Shown here: positions 9,829-19,852 of the stretch, in pieces
Position numbering within the stretch: the first letter of the stretch is position 1
How the letters are laid out: each line of letters begins with the position of its first letter
From: a virus
Virus record (IMG/VR): IMGVR_UViG_3300033182_000558
Coordinates: 1 to 57,172 of that record
DNA length: 57,172 bases
Reading direction: 5' to 3' (one strand)
Notes under the pieces: model-generated
What the model saw: only the letters and a program-made list of their open reading frames with translations
Databases searched by the model: none
Told to the model about the DNA's origin: nothing
Position numbers and translations under genes: made by a program

Positions 9829-10429
9829 TGTAAAATATAAAGTCAAAGTTTTATCTCTCAAGAGAAGAAAAGACAGACAAGAAAAAGTAAAAAAAGTTCT
9901 TAAAGGAATAGACTTTGAATTTCATTGGGGTATTGATGGTAAAGAATACAAACTTACAGAATGGGATAGAGAATGGGTATATGGAAATACATACAAAGAT
10001 TATGGAATTCATATTCCGTCATTGGTTGCAACTAATCGTTCTCACAATAACATATTAAGAGATTGTATAAAAGATGGAATACCTTACTTTGTATTTGAAG
10101 ATGATGTAAAGTTATTAAAACCGATTGATTTTAGTTTTCAAGAAATAGCTAATAAAGATTTAGATTGTTTTTGGATGGTTCCACATAAACCATCTATACT
10201 ATCATATGTTGTATGGCCAAGTGGTGCAAAAAAGTTAATTGAATATACTAACAAAAAAGGAGGTTTGAGTAGAGGGTTTGATTACTCGTGGAGTGAAGCA
10301 CGTCATACTGAAGGACTTATGGAATCAGAACATTTATGGGATGATTATTTTTATCAAATATCAGGAGATGAAGACTCTGACATAACTACTAAACTTTATT
10401 ATGGACTTGATGAAATAAGAATGTACTAA
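9818..10429 (+). CDS. Glycosyltransferase family 25-like, 203 aa
   Basis: Starts VKVLSLKRRKDRQEKVKKVL, the GT25 N-terminal strand and basic helix, then has SLVATNRSHNNILRDCIKDG and FVFEDDVKLL, equivalent to the SH-I and EDD motifs of the upstream gene. It lacks the last part of a typical GT25 and is shorter. It overlaps its neighbour by 11 nt and is probably a diverged paralogue acting on another linkage. Confidence 0.8.
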   Translation: MKTNVKYKVKVLSLKRRKDRQEKVKKVLKGIDFEFHWGIDGKEYKLTEWDREWVYGNTYKDYGIHIPSLVATNRSHNNILRDCIKDGIPYFVFEDDVKLLKPIDFSFQEIANKDLDCFWMVPHKPSILSYVVWPSGAKKLIEYTNKKGGLSRGFDYSWSEARHTEGLMESEHLWDDYFYQISGDEDSDITTKLYYGLDEIRMY

Positions 10430-11247
10430 TGATACAGAATTTGAATAAAACCATACACCAAATTTGGTTACAACCCCCAAACGGTAACTCTCATAGACAG
10501 TATATTAAATATACAAAAAGTTATAAAAGGTATGCTGAACAAAATGGTTGGGAATATCTTTTTTGGGATAATGAGTCAAGTGAATTATTTGTAAAATCAG
10601 AGTTTCCACAGTATTACGATAGATTTTATTATTTAGACTCTGTTATAAAGAAAGCAGACTGTTTAAGGTATATGTTATTATATTCCATTGGTGGTTTGTA
10701 TGTTGATATGGATACATACCTGAAAGGTGATTTGAATGAGTTTATAAACTCAAAAGAAATTGTTAGGGGTGATTATGAATATACACCTTGGTATATTGAC
10801 CCTAAACTTAAAATTAAACACAACTATAATCTTATTGTCGGTCAAGAAAAATCAATATGTGAATATCACTATAATAAGTTTGGGTTACAGATACAAAAAC
10901 TAAACAACGCAGTTATGTTTGGTAATCGGGGATATGGTTTATTTCTAAACCTAATTAAACAAGGTTTTATTTTAGAAAAAAATACTATACTCAATTCATT
11001 TGGAGTTCATATGTTTTCTAATATGATTTACAAAAAAATGGCAGAGTTTAATAATGATATGTTTTATCTAAATGATTATAGTATTAATTCTGATATTTTA
11101 ACACTACCACCTATCTTTTTTCACGAAATGGATGTTCACAAAAAAGACTTCGTAAAGAAAGGTGGAAAAAAAGAATTTATTAGAGATAAACGACAACTCA
11201 TTGTTCACGACTTTGATTGTAATTGGGATATTCCAAATGAAGATTAA
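10429..11247 (+). CDS. DXD-motif glycosyltransferase (Gly_transf_sug/GT32-like), 272 aa
   Basis: Opens KTIHQIWLQPP and carries KKADCLRYMLLYSIGGLYV-D-MDTY, the hallmark of GT32 (Och1/TcdA-like) enzymes, in which DxD binds Mn2+ and the nucleotide sugar. A late HDFDCNW resembles the family's C-terminal His motif. It starts at TAATG with the previous stop. Specificity is not readable. Confidence 0.88.
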   Translation: MIQNLNKTIHQIWLQPPNGNSHRQYIKYTKSYKRYAEQNGWEYLFWDNESSELFVKSEFPQYYDRFYYLDSVIKKADCLRYMLLYSIGGLYVDMDTYLKGDLNEFINSKEIVRGDYEYTPWYIDPKLKIKHNYNLIVGQEKSICEYHYNKFGLQIQKLNNAVMFGNRGYGLFLNLIKQGFILEKNTILNSFGVHMFSNMIYKKMAEFNNDMFYLNDYSINSDILTLPPIFFHEMDVHKKDFVKKGGKKEFIRDKRQLIVHDFDCNWDIPNED

Positions 11248-12067
11248 TCTAGTTTCAGTAATAGGCCATAACTCAAAGATTATCCCACATTGGTATAAAC
11301 ATTATAAAGATATTGTTGATGACATTTATATCATTGTTTACCTTACAAATGATGACACATCTATCATCAATACCTTGGATGAGTTGGGTATTACACCACA
11401 CTGTATAGTTCATTCACCAAAGTTTCATTGGGAAGAAGTTACACGACTATATAACGAAACTAAAATGGAAAAACCCGATGAGTGGTGGGTGGTCGCAGAC
11501 AATGATGAATTACATTTATACCCTACCGACTTAAAAACTATGATAGTAGAGTGTGAACAAAATGGTTGGGAGTTTATCACGGGTGGTTTTATAGATAGAA
11601 TTGGAAAAGACGGATATTTTCCCGATATTACAAACAAGAACATTTGGAGAACATTTCCACTTGGTGGTTTTTTTAGATATCCATTGAGTGGTGCTTGTCC
11701 AAATAAAGTATGTGTTATGAAAGGTAACATAGAGGTTACAAGTGGACAACACTATGCTAAAATAGATGGAAAAACGGTATGGGGTGTAGAGGGAACAAAA
11801 CACCCACTACGTTATCCTGTTGATAAAGGATTCATTCAGGTTCATCATTTTAAGTGGGATAGTTCATCTATTGCCAGACTAAAAGAGGTATCAAACATTA
11901 AAAAGGACTATACTTTTTGGTGGGAATACAAAAAAATGTATGACTCTGTGAAAAATACAGAACAAATCAACATAACGGACAAAGATTTTATGTTTGAGAA
12001 ATTATTTTGTAACTTTAACGAGTATACACAATGGAAACAACTAACAACTAAAATCATACAAATATGA
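11237..12067 (+). CDS. GT2/GT92-like glycosyltransferase, 276 aa
   Basis: The open frame extends up to 11162, but the ATG at 11237 gives a natural N-terminus (MKINLVSVIGHNSKIIPHWY) and an 11-nt overlap like other junctions here. EWWVVADNDELHLYP is the acidic motif of the Glyco_tranf_2_4/GT92 group, and the late VHHFKWDSSSIARLKE matches its basic C-terminal motif. It is cytoplasmic with no anchor. The acceptor is unknown. Confidence 0.82.
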   Translation: MKINLVSVIGHNSKIIPHWYKHYKDIVDDIYIIVYLTNDDTSIINTLDELGITPHCIVHSPKFHWEEVTRLYNETKMEKPDEWWVVADNDELHLYPTDLKTMIVECEQNGWEFITGGFIDRIGKDGYFPDITNKNIWRTFPLGGFFRYPLSGACPNKVCVMKGNIEVTSGQHYAKIDGKTVWGVEGTKHPLRYPVDKGFIQVHHFKWDSSSIARLKEVSNIKKDYTFWWEYKKMYDSVKNTEQINITDKDFMFEKLFCNFNEYTQWKQLTTKIIQI

Positions 12068-12270
12068 GTAAGAAAGAAGTTATAGAAGAGTACTCACCTG
12101 ACAACGTTTTAGAAGAACGTAAAGTACGAGCACTTGAAAAGATAGCTAATTCTTTGGATGCTCTCACCATTTGGTTTGAGGAGATTGACAAAGAAGAATG
12201 GGACGCTAGATTACAATGGTATCTTGCAGAGTTCCATAATAAGTTTGTAGCATTAGATGACGAAAAGTAA
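12064..12270 (+). CDS. Small acidic helical protein, 68 aa, unknown
   Basis: ATGA overlap with the upstream gene and a 14-nt overlap with the downstream GT7 gene support this as real. It is acidic and helical, with VRALEKIANSLDALTIWFEE as a likely amphipathic helix. No known family is recognised. Its place directly before the two GT7-LamG genes could mean a partner of those enzymes, which is inference. Confidence 0.65.
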   Translation: MSKKEVIEEYSPDNVLEERKVRALEKIANSLDALTIWFEEIDKEEWDARLQWYLAEFHNKFVALDDEK

Positions 12271-13678
12271 ACTTGGAGTCATAGTACCCTACCGTAATAG
12301 GAAAGAACATTTAGAGAAGTTTTTACCCACTATTAAAAAGGTATTAAGTCAACAAAGTATTGATTATGAGATTATTATAGTTGAACAAGTTGATAATAGA
12401 CCATTTAATAGGGGTAAACTTCTTAATATCGGTTTTAAGAAAGCAGTTGAATTAGGTTGTACCTATGTTGCTCTTCACGATGTTGATATGTTACCTATCG
12501 GTGTGGACTATACTAAAGTTGACCGACCTACTCATCTTGCTACAAAATTCTTATCTCAACACGGTGAGGTAAGAGAATTATTTGATACGTACTTTGGTGG
12601 GGTTACATTATTCCCTGTTAAAGATTTTTACCAAGTAAATGGTTACTCCAATGATTATTGGGGGTGGGGTTATGAAGACGATGATTTACTGTTTAGATGT
12701 AAAGAAAACTTCCTAGACGTAAACACCAAAAAAATACCTATCGTAACACGAAACACAGTTGGTTTCAGATTTAATGGTAAAGATTCTAAAATAGAAATAC
12801 CTATGCCTTATGGGTTAAGTAGTTATACTATATTAGTTTCTTGTGAACCTGATGAAATGGAGATGGACGAAAGTTTAGATGTTGATGAGTATTCTATTGT
12901 TGCAATCCCCGGCTACGACACAGGATTTACTTACAATTCTTTTAAGAGATACAAGTTTCAAACTTGGACTAGTAAAAAAGATTTGGTAAATCTAAAATCA
13001 AATATGTCCCAACCCAAACGAACTTGTATGATAGCAACGGTTGACTCTTATAATAAAAAAGTCAAGTTCTATCAAGATGGTGATTTGGTGGATGAGGACA
13101 CGTTTGTTGGTAGAATAATGCCGTATCACACAGAAGATAAAATAATATTAGGAGACACGGGTTCCCCTGAAAATAAAAGAAAACCATTTAAGGGTGTGAT
13201 TGATTATTTCGCACTTTGGAATCATTCATTGGAAGAAGGACAAGTTAAAAGTTTGTCTGAAAAACTTTATATGGGTGTAACATCAGAATTTGATGACTAC
13301 GTTGCACCACATACACTTGAGTCAGTATATGATATGAAGTTCAGTACTTGGAATAAAGTATTTGATTTATCTGAAAGAAGATTAGAAGCAGATGTACTCA
13401 ACTGTGAACGTATAGAAGTAAACCACCAATATGATTACAATGAATTACCTGTTCCTTGGAGGAGAGACTCAACATTTGAGTTATTACCACACGAGGATAA
13501 TGGGTTCTATGAAAATAAATGGACTTACACGGAAACCCGAAAGAATCAAGTACGGTTTTACAATAAGGTATTAAAAGGTAAAACGAATTGGAAAAAAGAC
13601 GGGTTAGATACTTTACGATTTGTAAAGGCTAATGAGATAAATAAAGATAAATACCATCATATATTTGCAGACTTATGA
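12257..13678 (+). CDS. GT7 beta-4-galactosyltransferase-like enzyme with inserted LamG domain (copy 1), 473 aa
   Basis: Residues 1-155 are the GT7 catalytic core: PYRNRKEHL (11-19), FNRGKLLNIGF (50-60), metal motif HDVDM (74-78), YFGG and VNGYSNDYWGWGYEDDD (127-143). Residues about 165-385 are a concanavalin-A-like LamG domain, ending with FKGVIDYFALWNHSLEE (311-327). GT7 then resumes: PHED (411-414), where animal enzymes place a metal-binding His before the NEPN segment, and DGLDTLRF (448-455), equivalent to their DGLNSL. The lectin is thus nested within the transferase, not appended to it. The family moves Gal or GalNAc from UDP to a terminal sugar; the lectin may hold the acceptor. The start overlaps the previous gene by 14 nt. 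Confidence 0.85.
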   Translation: MTKSKLGVIVPYRNRKEHLEKFLPTIKKVLSQQSIDYEIIIVEQVDNRPFNRGKLLNIGFKKAVELGCTYVALHDVDMLPIGVDYTKVDRPTHLATKFLSQHGEVRELFDTYFGGVTLFPVKDFYQVNGYSNDYWGWGYEDDDLLFRCKENFLDVNTKKIPIVTRNTVGFRFNGKDSKIEIPMPYGLSSYTILVSCEPDEMEMDESLDVDEYSIVAIPGYDTGFTYNSFKRYKFQTWTSKKDLVNLKSNMSQPKRTCMIATVDSYNKKVKFYQDGDLVDEDTFVGRIMPYHTEDKIILGDTGSPENKRKPFKGVIDYFALWNHSLEEGQVKSLSEKLYMGVTSEFDDYVAPHTLESVYDMKFSTWNKVFDLSERRLEADVLNCERIEVNHQYDYNELPVPWRRDSTFELLPHEDNGFYENKWTYTETRKNQVRFYNKVLKGKTNWKKDGLDTLRFVKANEINKDKYHHIFADL

Positions 13679-15093
13679 AACTAGGGGTATGTGTACCATA
13701 TAGAAACCGAGAAGAACACTTAAAAGAGTTCATCCCAAAGGTGGGTGAATATCTAACTAAACAGGGTATAGAACACGAGTTCTTCATCGCACATCAAGTT
13801 GATGATAAGTTATTTAACCGAGGTGCTATGAAAAACATAGCTGCCAAACACGCATTTGCAAATGGTTGTGATTACATTGTATGGCACGATGTGGATATGA
13901 TACCCGAAGAAGGTTGTGATTACTCTTTTCCAACTGAAGGCCCCCGACACATTGCAACTAAAATATCACAGATGGATTACAAACTTAAATACTTTGAGTA
14001 TTTTGGTGGTGCTGTAATCTTTTCTAAAGAACAAGTAGAACAAACCAATGGATATTCTAATGACTATTGGGATTGGGGTATGGAAGATGATGACTTATTT
14101 TGGAGATGTACTCTTGAGGGTTTGGTTGATGCAGAATATCTAAAGACACCACAGAACAATCAAACATACTTACATTTTGATGGTAAACGTTCTTATGTTA
14201 GAATACCATTTAGAGATGACTTTAAGAGGATTACAACTCGTTCACATACCGTTTCAGTTGTCGTAAGAGCAAACCAACAACCCGAAAAGAATAGAGTTTA
14301 TTTAATCGGAGATAAAGAAAAGAAATATGTGGAATATCCTATATTTAGGATTCCTGGCTATGATTACGGGTTCTCATTTAACAACTCACGTGCTATGAGT
14401 TTGATGTATTGGGATGTTAGAAATAATTTTAATTATATGTGGGGGAAACGATACGACAATCAATGGACTATCTTAACTGCTACGTTTGATGAATATACTT
14501 GTGAATCTCGTTTCTTTGTGAATGGTATTGAGGTAAACGAAGAAGATGGGTTGGGTTCTAAATCACCTCACTTTTGGGGAAATAGTAGACTAAAAAATTA
14601 TAGAAACTATGATTGGTATTTAGGTGTGTCGCCGGGCTTACCAAAGACCGCTAGTAATAAGTTTTTTAAAGGTGATATTGCGAGTGTTCATTTTTGGGAT
14701 AGAAAACTCCACGATGAAGAAATTAAAACATTGTTTAACAGAATACCCGATGACGGTAACATATTAACATTAGACTTTAACAATCCAAATGACTTTGGTA
14801 GAATAGAGTGTTATGATACACACATACGAACAGATGATGAATTTAAAATACCAAAGTCAATCCTACCTCACAGAAAAGAAGGTAGAATGTTTTGTTTACC
14901 ACACAAAGACGAGGGAATAGTTGATGGTGAATTTGTAAAAGGCGAAACCACAGCACGTAACGAAAGACGTTATGTGTTGGAAATGCAACAAGGTAAAATA
15001 AATTACAAAGATGATGGTATCAAACAAGTTGCATATAACATAGACAGTATTGATAAAACTGATAATGTGTGTATGTTAAATGTTAAACTATGA
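13675..15093 (+). CDS. GT7 beta-4-galactosyltransferase-like enzyme with inserted LamG domain (copy 2), 472 aa
   Basis: Paralogue of the preceding gene, joined by an ATGA overlap. GT7 core: PYRNREEHL (8-16), LFNRGAMKNIA (47-57), HDVDM (71-75), NGYSNDYWDWGMEDDD (125-140). LamG domain about 162-383, with RIPGYDYGFSFN (225-236) matching IPGYDTGFTYN in copy 1, and FKGDIASVHFWDRKLHDEE (331-349). The GT7 tail resumes with PHKD (409-412) and DDGIKQVAY (446-454). Metal ligands look intact, so both copies should be active, probably with different acceptors. Confidence 0.85.
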   Translation: MKLGVCVPYRNREEHLKEFIPKVGEYLTKQGIEHEFFIAHQVDDKLFNRGAMKNIAAKHAFANGCDYIVWHDVDMIPEEGCDYSFPTEGPRHIATKISQMDYKLKYFEYFGGAVIFSKEQVEQTNGYSNDYWDWGMEDDDLFWRCTLEGLVDAEYLKTPQNNQTYLHFDGKRSYVRIPFRDDFKRITTRSHTVSVVVRANQQPEKNRVYLIGDKEKKYVEYPIFRIPGYDYGFSFNNSRAMSLMYWDVRNNFNYMWGKRYDNQWTILTATFDEYTCESRFFVNGIEVNEEDGLGSKSPHFWGNSRLKNYRNYDWYLGVSPGLPKTASNKFFKGDIASVHFWDRKLHDEEIKTLFNRIPDDGNILTLDFNNPNDFGRIECYDTHIRTDDEFKIPKSILPHRKEGRMFCLPHKDEGIVDGEFVKGETTARNERRYVLEMQQGKINYKDDGIKQVAYNIDSIDKTDNVCMLNVKL

Positions 15094-16313
15094 GTGATAC
15101 TATATGTATATTACCTTTTATTCACTTTTACACACAACCCGATGGTGAAGTAAAACCTTGTTGTATAGCAGACGGGTTTGATGAACGACAATTTCTATCA
15201 CAGAAAAGTATAGAAGATATTTGGAATTCCGACCAATATAAACAGTTACGAAAAGATATGTTGGAAGGAAAACGAAATAAAGTATGTGATGTTTGTTATA
15301 GAAAAGAAGACCTAGGGGAACACTCACCCCGACATATGTTCAATGAGAATACACTTTGGACAATGCCAGAAGTGAACGAAGACTTTTCAGTAGATACACA
15401 ATTCCAACACATAGATGTTCGTTTTAGTAACTTGTGTAATTTTAAATGTAGAATGTGTACTCATACATTTTCTAGTAGATGGTATGAAGATGAGGAACAA
15501 GTAAACCCACATTTTTTTAAAAAAGACCACAAAAAAGTTTTGGTTGCTAGTGAAACTATCATTGATGACCTAATCCCACATTTGGATGATATTAAAAGTG
15601 TTTATTTTGCAGGTGGTGAACCACTTACAATGCCTGAACATTATGAATTGTTGACTTGGTTATATGATAAATTACCATTTGAACAGATAAATAATAAAAT
15701 GTTAAAACCATTATCAATCCACTACAACACTAACTTATCTACATTAAAATACAATGAAGATGATTTGTTAAAGTATTGGAAAAGTTTTAGACGTATACAA
15801 CTCGCGATTTCGTGTGATGGTATTGGTGAGGTTGGTGAATATCAACGAATTGGTTTTAGTCATAAAAACTTCACAAAGAATTTAAATAAAATAAAAGAAT
15901 TGGCTAAACCATTATCAAATGAAGTAGAAAATAATGGTGATGGTGAGTTTTGGTATTCATTTCAATACACGACTACTATTTTTAACATACATCATATTTT
16001 TGACTTTATTGACTTTATGATTGATAATGATTATATTGACCACACAGATACAATAGATTTCTTTTATGCGTGGCAACCTCAACATTTTGCAATCAATAAT
16101 TTGAGTGACCTACAAAAAGAAACTTATAACAAAATGTTTGATGAGAAAATACCAACACTTACATCAGAAAAAACAAAAGGACAGTTATTATCATTACAAA
16201 CATTTATGAATAATGATAGAACAATGGATTTAGATGATGTACGAGATAAAGTAGTTTTATTGGATGAACTAAACAAAACAGATTACAGAAATAACATACC
16301 ACTTATTATATAA
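15090..16313 (+). CDS. Twitch-domain radical SAM protein, 407 aa
   Basis: The radical-SAM cluster C116-x3-C120-x2-C123 (LCNFKCRMC) and the glycine motif FAGGEPL are clear. Upstream lies an extra Cys set, PCC (C24, C25) and CDVC (C66, C69), on the N-terminal side of the barrel, fitting an auxiliary Fe-S binding twitch/SPASM-like region, here before the core. Related proteins occur in marine T4-like phages without a defined reaction. ATGA overlap upstream and TAATG overlap with a second such gene downstream. Confidence 0.83.
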   Translation: MSDTICILPFIHFYTQPDGEVKPCCIADGFDERQFLSQKSIEDIWNSDQYKQLRKDMLEGKRNKVCDVCYRKEDLGEHSPRHMFNENTLWTMPEVNEDFSVDTQFQHIDVRFSNLCNFKCRMCTHTFSSRWYEDEEQVNPHFFKKDHKKVLVASETIIDDLIPHLDDIKSVYFAGGEPLTMPEHYELLTWLYDKLPFEQINNKMLKPLSIHYNTNLSTLKYNEDDLLKYWKSFRRIQLAISCDGIGEVGEYQRIGFSHKNFTKNLNKIKELAKPLSNEVENNGDGEFWYSFQYTTTIFNIHHIFDFIDFMIDNDYIDHTDTIDFFYAWQPQHFAINNLSDLQKETYNKMFDEKIPTLTSEKTKGQLLSLQTFMNNDRTMDLDDVRDKVVLLDELNKTDYRNNIPLII

Positions 16314-17770
16314 TGGAAGAATTATCACAAGAAGCAAAAGACAAAATTGATGTAAGAAAACACGCTCACGAGACTGATGAGAGTGGTTTATATTTTGGGA
16401 TGAAAAAAAAACTTGACGAAATTGGATGTGGTATGTGTTTGGCCAAATGGACACAGACAACACTACACTTACAATTAGGTCACACTCATTCCTGTCACCA
16501 CCCACGAACACATAAAATATCAGAAGCAGAAATCAAACGTAATCCGTCTGCACTCCATAACACTCGTTACAAGAAGTTACGTAGAAAAGAAATGTTGGAA
16601 GGTAAACGTCCTGATGAATGTGATTATTGTTGGAACGTAGAAGATAATTCAGACAGATTTTCAGACCGAGTGTTTAAGTCAGCGGAAAGTTGGTCACGAC
16701 CTCATTACGAAGAAATTAAAAACTCTAATTGGAGAGATGACTACAACCCACGATACGTAGAGGTTGCGTTCTCAAATGCGTGTAACTTTAAGTGTTCATA
16801 CTGTGCACCACAGTTTTCATCAACGTGGATGGAGGAGGTTAGAAATCACGGTGGTTATCCAACTACTGATAGATTTAATGACCCTCAACATATGATAGAT
16901 GAACAAAAAGTTCCAATACCACACAAAGACTACAATCCATATGTGGATGCATTTTGGAAGTGGTGGCCAGACCTCTATAATGACCTTCACACGTTCCGTA
17001 TTACGGGTGGAGAACCACTTTTATCAAAAGATACTTGGGATGTATTAGATTTTATTTTAGAACAAGAAAATCCTAATAGAAATTTACAGTTAGGTATCAA
17101 TTCTAATTTAGGAGCACCTGACCATCTGATTGATAAATTTATTGATAAGATTAAACAGATTGAAGATGAAGGGAGAGTTAGAGAACTTATTATATTTACA
17201 TCTGTTGATACAGTAGGAGAACAAGCAGAATACATTAGAAATGGTTTGGAATTTAATAGATTTTGGACAAACGTAAATAAAATAATGACGGCTTGTCCTA
17301 GAGTGATTGTAACATTTATGGTTACATATAACGCTCTTTCAGTTCCAAATTATTATCAACTTATTAATGGTGTATATCAACTTAAAACTGAATACGCGTC
17401 ATCTGACCGATATTGGAACTCTGCAGTATTTTTAGATAGTTCATATCTCCGATACCCTGCACACCAAACCGTACAGGTATTAGAACCTGTATGGGATAAA
17501 GAAGTATTACGTCAATGTCAACAGATGGATTACTTAGGTGTACCTTTATTTGACCATAAATATATTGGATATTCTGATGTTGAGATACAGAAACTAAAAA
17601 GACTTTACGATTGGATGCACTCCCGTGTTGATGACAGACGATTATTAGAACAACGGTATAACTTTGGTAAGTATTTTGAGGAACACGATAAACGAAGAGG
17701 TACTGACTTTAAGAAAACGTTTCCTGAACTTGCTGACTTCTTTGAAAAATGTAAGGAGATTAAATTATGA
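16313..17770 (+). CDS. Second twitch-domain radical SAM protein, 485 aa
   Basis: Radical-SAM motif C157-x3-C161-x2-C164 (ACNFKCSYC) and TGGEPLLSKD are present, with an upstream Cys set C39, C42, C61, C103 and C106, again consistent with an N-terminal auxiliary cluster. It is longer than its neighbour, and the two share EMLEGKR and the general layout, so they are paralogues. They probably act on the same or consecutive substrates. The substrate (peptide or sugar) is not inferable. Confidence 0.83.
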   Translation: MEELSQEAKDKIDVRKHAHETDESGLYFGMKKKLDEIGCGMCLAKWTQTTLHLQLGHTHSCHHPRTHKISEAEIKRNPSALHNTRYKKLRRKEMLEGKRPDECDYCWNVEDNSDRFSDRVFKSAESWSRPHYEEIKNSNWRDDYNPRYVEVAFSNACNFKCSYCAPQFSSTWMEEVRNHGGYPTTDRFNDPQHMIDEQKVPIPHKDYNPYVDAFWKWWPDLYNDLHTFRITGGEPLLSKDTWDVLDFILEQENPNRNLQLGINSNLGAPDHLIDKFIDKIKQIEDEGRVRELIIFTSVDTVGEQAEYIRNGLEFNRFWTNVNKIMTACPRVIVTFMVTYNALSVPNYYQLINGVYQLKTEYASSDRYWNSAVFLDSSYLRYPAHQTVQVLEPVWDKEVLRQCQQMDYLGVPLFDHKYIGYSDVEIQKLKRLYDWMHSRVDDRRLLEQRYNFGKYFEEHDKRRGTDFKKTFPELADFFEKCKEIKL

Positions 17771-18483
17771 GATTTGACAAAGATACATTCTTTTTTGTAA
17801 AGAACCGAAACAAGTATGATTTAGCATTAACACCAATAGATTTGTTGACAGCTAATGATTTTACATTTGTAGTTAAGTGTAAACCTGATTGGGATAACAT
17901 ACCTGACAACACTACCACTGCAATTATTGCAAAGAATGGAAAACACATCGGTATATTGGCTAAAAAATTTACATCTCCGAATGACGGCCCTCAGTGTTTT
18001 ATTGGATTAGAAGGTTGGTGTATGCCTGAACGTGGAGAGGATGAAGTTTCATTTGGTTACGATTATTGGGTTGAAGATGATAAAAAAGATATTGAATTTA
18101 ATTTAGCATTTATTCATAATGTAGAAAAAAAAGAAGTAACGTTATGGGTGAATGACAAAGAAATAAAACAAAAATATAGAGGACAATTATCGGATTATTC
18201 AAATGCTTGGTTGTGGGTCGGTTGTGGTTGTGGTTTTAGTGGTTTTTCATTAGAACATCAATGGCAATTCATCGGTGATATTGATTTTGTAGGAATATAC
18301 AAAAAAAAGTTAAATAAAAAAGATATAGATAAAATAGTAAAAGATGAAATTTTAACAGAGGCTACTAGTAGAAAACACAAACCTGCGTGTGTTACCAATT
18401 TCAGTAACCAAACACCATATAAAATAAAAGATGAAAGTGGTATGGGTCATAATTTAATTGTTGGTGGGTATGAGTGGACATAA
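17767..18483 (+). CDS. Stand-alone LamG/concanavalin A-like lectin protein, 238 aa
   Basis: Beta-rich sequence with FTFVVKCKPDW near the start, IEFNLAFIHNVEKKEVTLWVND in the middle and FIGDIDFVGIYKKKLNKKD near the end, the usual LamG pattern and the same order as the lectin domains inserted in the two GT7 genes. No transferase part is present. It is cytoplasmic, with no signal peptide. It may bind glycan intermediates or act with a transferase. ATGA overlap upstream. Confidence 0.7.
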   Translation: MRFDKDTFFFVKNRNKYDLALTPIDLLTANDFTFVVKCKPDWDNIPDNTTTAIIAKNGKHIGILAKKFTSPNDGPQCFIGLEGWCMPERGEDEVSFGYDYWVEDDKKDIEFNLAFIHNVEKKEVTLWVNDKEIKQKYRGQLSDYSNAWLWVGCGCGFSGFSLEHQWQFIGDIDFVGIYKKKLNKKDIDKIVKDEILTEATSRKHKPACVTNFSNQTPYKIKDESGMGHNLIVGGYEWT

Positions 18484-19852
18484 TATTAATTTTGTATATG
18501 AGTTTATAACACCACTTGGTCATTTACCTATGGGTTATAACCACGATGATTTACCTATTATTTTTGACGATATCAATAATAAAGACCAAGGTTTATTTTC
18601 CCATCCATTAATTTATTATGGTACTACCAACCACGGAGAACCGTTTGGTAAACTATCCGAAAGTAGTTCTATTTATGATATATTTGATGATGCTAATTTT
18701 GGTAGAAAACAATTAGATGAACTTAATGATGATGAGATACGAAATAATATTAATTTATTTGTAATAACTCCTACTCATAATCAAACAATTATACATAAAT
18801 TAGATGACTTCCCCCTTGTTAAGTCTTTTTCTAAAAGAAGTTTAAATTATTTAAAACACCACAAAAACTTTAAAGTTGTTATATTAGATAATAAAGAAGG
18901 TGGTTATGATTATCCAAATAGTTTTTTTGATAATTTCTTAAAATTTTATATAGATACGGGTATTGATAGTACACAACTTATTTTCATAACAAGTACCGCA
19001 AATATCAATCAAATATATCAGAACTATAAAAAGATAAAAAATATTGACTATGATTTTATGACGTGTAAGAAATTACACTTTCACGTATATGATGACCCCG
19101 GCAAATGTATAATTGATTATTACGAACAAGCTGATAAAAATAAAACAGATACCGTAGATTATGATGGTGTACCATATTCACTTCCGTGGATGGGTGAATT
19201 AGATGAAATACGTTCTAAATACTTTATGTGTATGAATAGAAATTCAGAACGATTACACAGAACTTATTTAGTGAGTGAATTGGTAGAAAATGGATTACTT
19301 GACAAAGGTTATATTTCACTTTTACAATCAGATACTGTTGATGATATGTGTACACGTGATGAGAAGTTAAAGAGAAACATAGGAGACCGTTACCCTTTCA
19401 CAATTGACTATGACGACAAATACTTTATTGCCAATATGCACAATTTTTTTAACACAAAGGAATCTTGGTTGGATTCTTACTTTTCCGTAGTCAATGAAAC
19501 AACTAATTCTAAAAGTCATATTTTTATCACCGAGAAGAGTGTGAGACCTATGATATATTATCATCCCTTTATAATATATGGTAATCCACATATTCTAAAA
19601 GAATTACGAGAATTAGGATTTAAAACATTTCCTGAATTCTTTGATGAATCATATGATGACGAACCACACCCAATCAAACGAATGAATATGATTGTAGAGA
19701 ATGTGAAAAGACTATGTGATATGTCCAAAGATGATATACACAAATTATATCAATCAGTTAAACCAAAATTATTACATAATAGAAAACGATTGGTTGATAT
19801 GGCGATAAACAAATATAAAAATAAAGTTTTTATTGATGCAGTTTCAGGGTAA
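18470..19852 (+). CDS. Putative transferase paralogue 1 (NR-x-HR / TEK-P-QPF family), 460 aa
   Basis: The frame opens at a TTG (18458), but the ATG at 18470 is the better start, with a 14-nt overlap. It shares a two-part signature with four other proteins here: FMCMNRNSERLHR (about 250-262) and, 150 residues on, ITEKSVRPMIYYHPFIIYG, then LGFKTFPEFFDESYDDE and a final LLHNRKRL. The second part resembles the sugar-nucleotide-binding end of GT-B enzymes such as GT10 (SEK-x-P), so I infer a transferase. Catalysis is unproven. Confidence 0.6.
   Translation: MSGHNINFVYEFITPLGHLPMGYNHDDLPIIFDDINNKDQGLFSHPLIYYGTTNHGEPFGKLSESSSIYDIFDDANFGRKQLDELNDDEIRNNINLFVITPTHNQTIIHKLDDFPLVKSFSKRSLNYLKHHKNFKVVILDNKEGGYDYPNSFFDNFLKFYIDTGIDSTQLIFITSTANINQIYQNYKKIKNIDYDFMTCKKLHFHVYDDPGKCIIDYYEQADKNKTDTVDYDGVPYSLPWMGELDEIRSKYFMCMNRNSERLHRTYLVSELVENGLLDKGYISLLQSDTVDDMCTRDEKLKRNIGDRYPFTIDYDDKYFIANMHNFFNTKESWLDSYFSVVNETTNSKSHIFITEKSVRPMIYYHPFIIYGNPHILKELRELGFKTFPEFFDESYDDEPHPIKRMNMIVENVKRLCDMSKDDIHKLYQSVKPKLLHNRKRLVDMAINKYKNKVFIDAVSG

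Noticed and set aside
15118-15327. Short antisense ORFs across the island (for example 69 aa here, 110 aa at 29134)
   Set aside because: All are inside well-supported + strand genes with family motifs and lack promoters or Shine-Dalgarno sequences on the minus strand.
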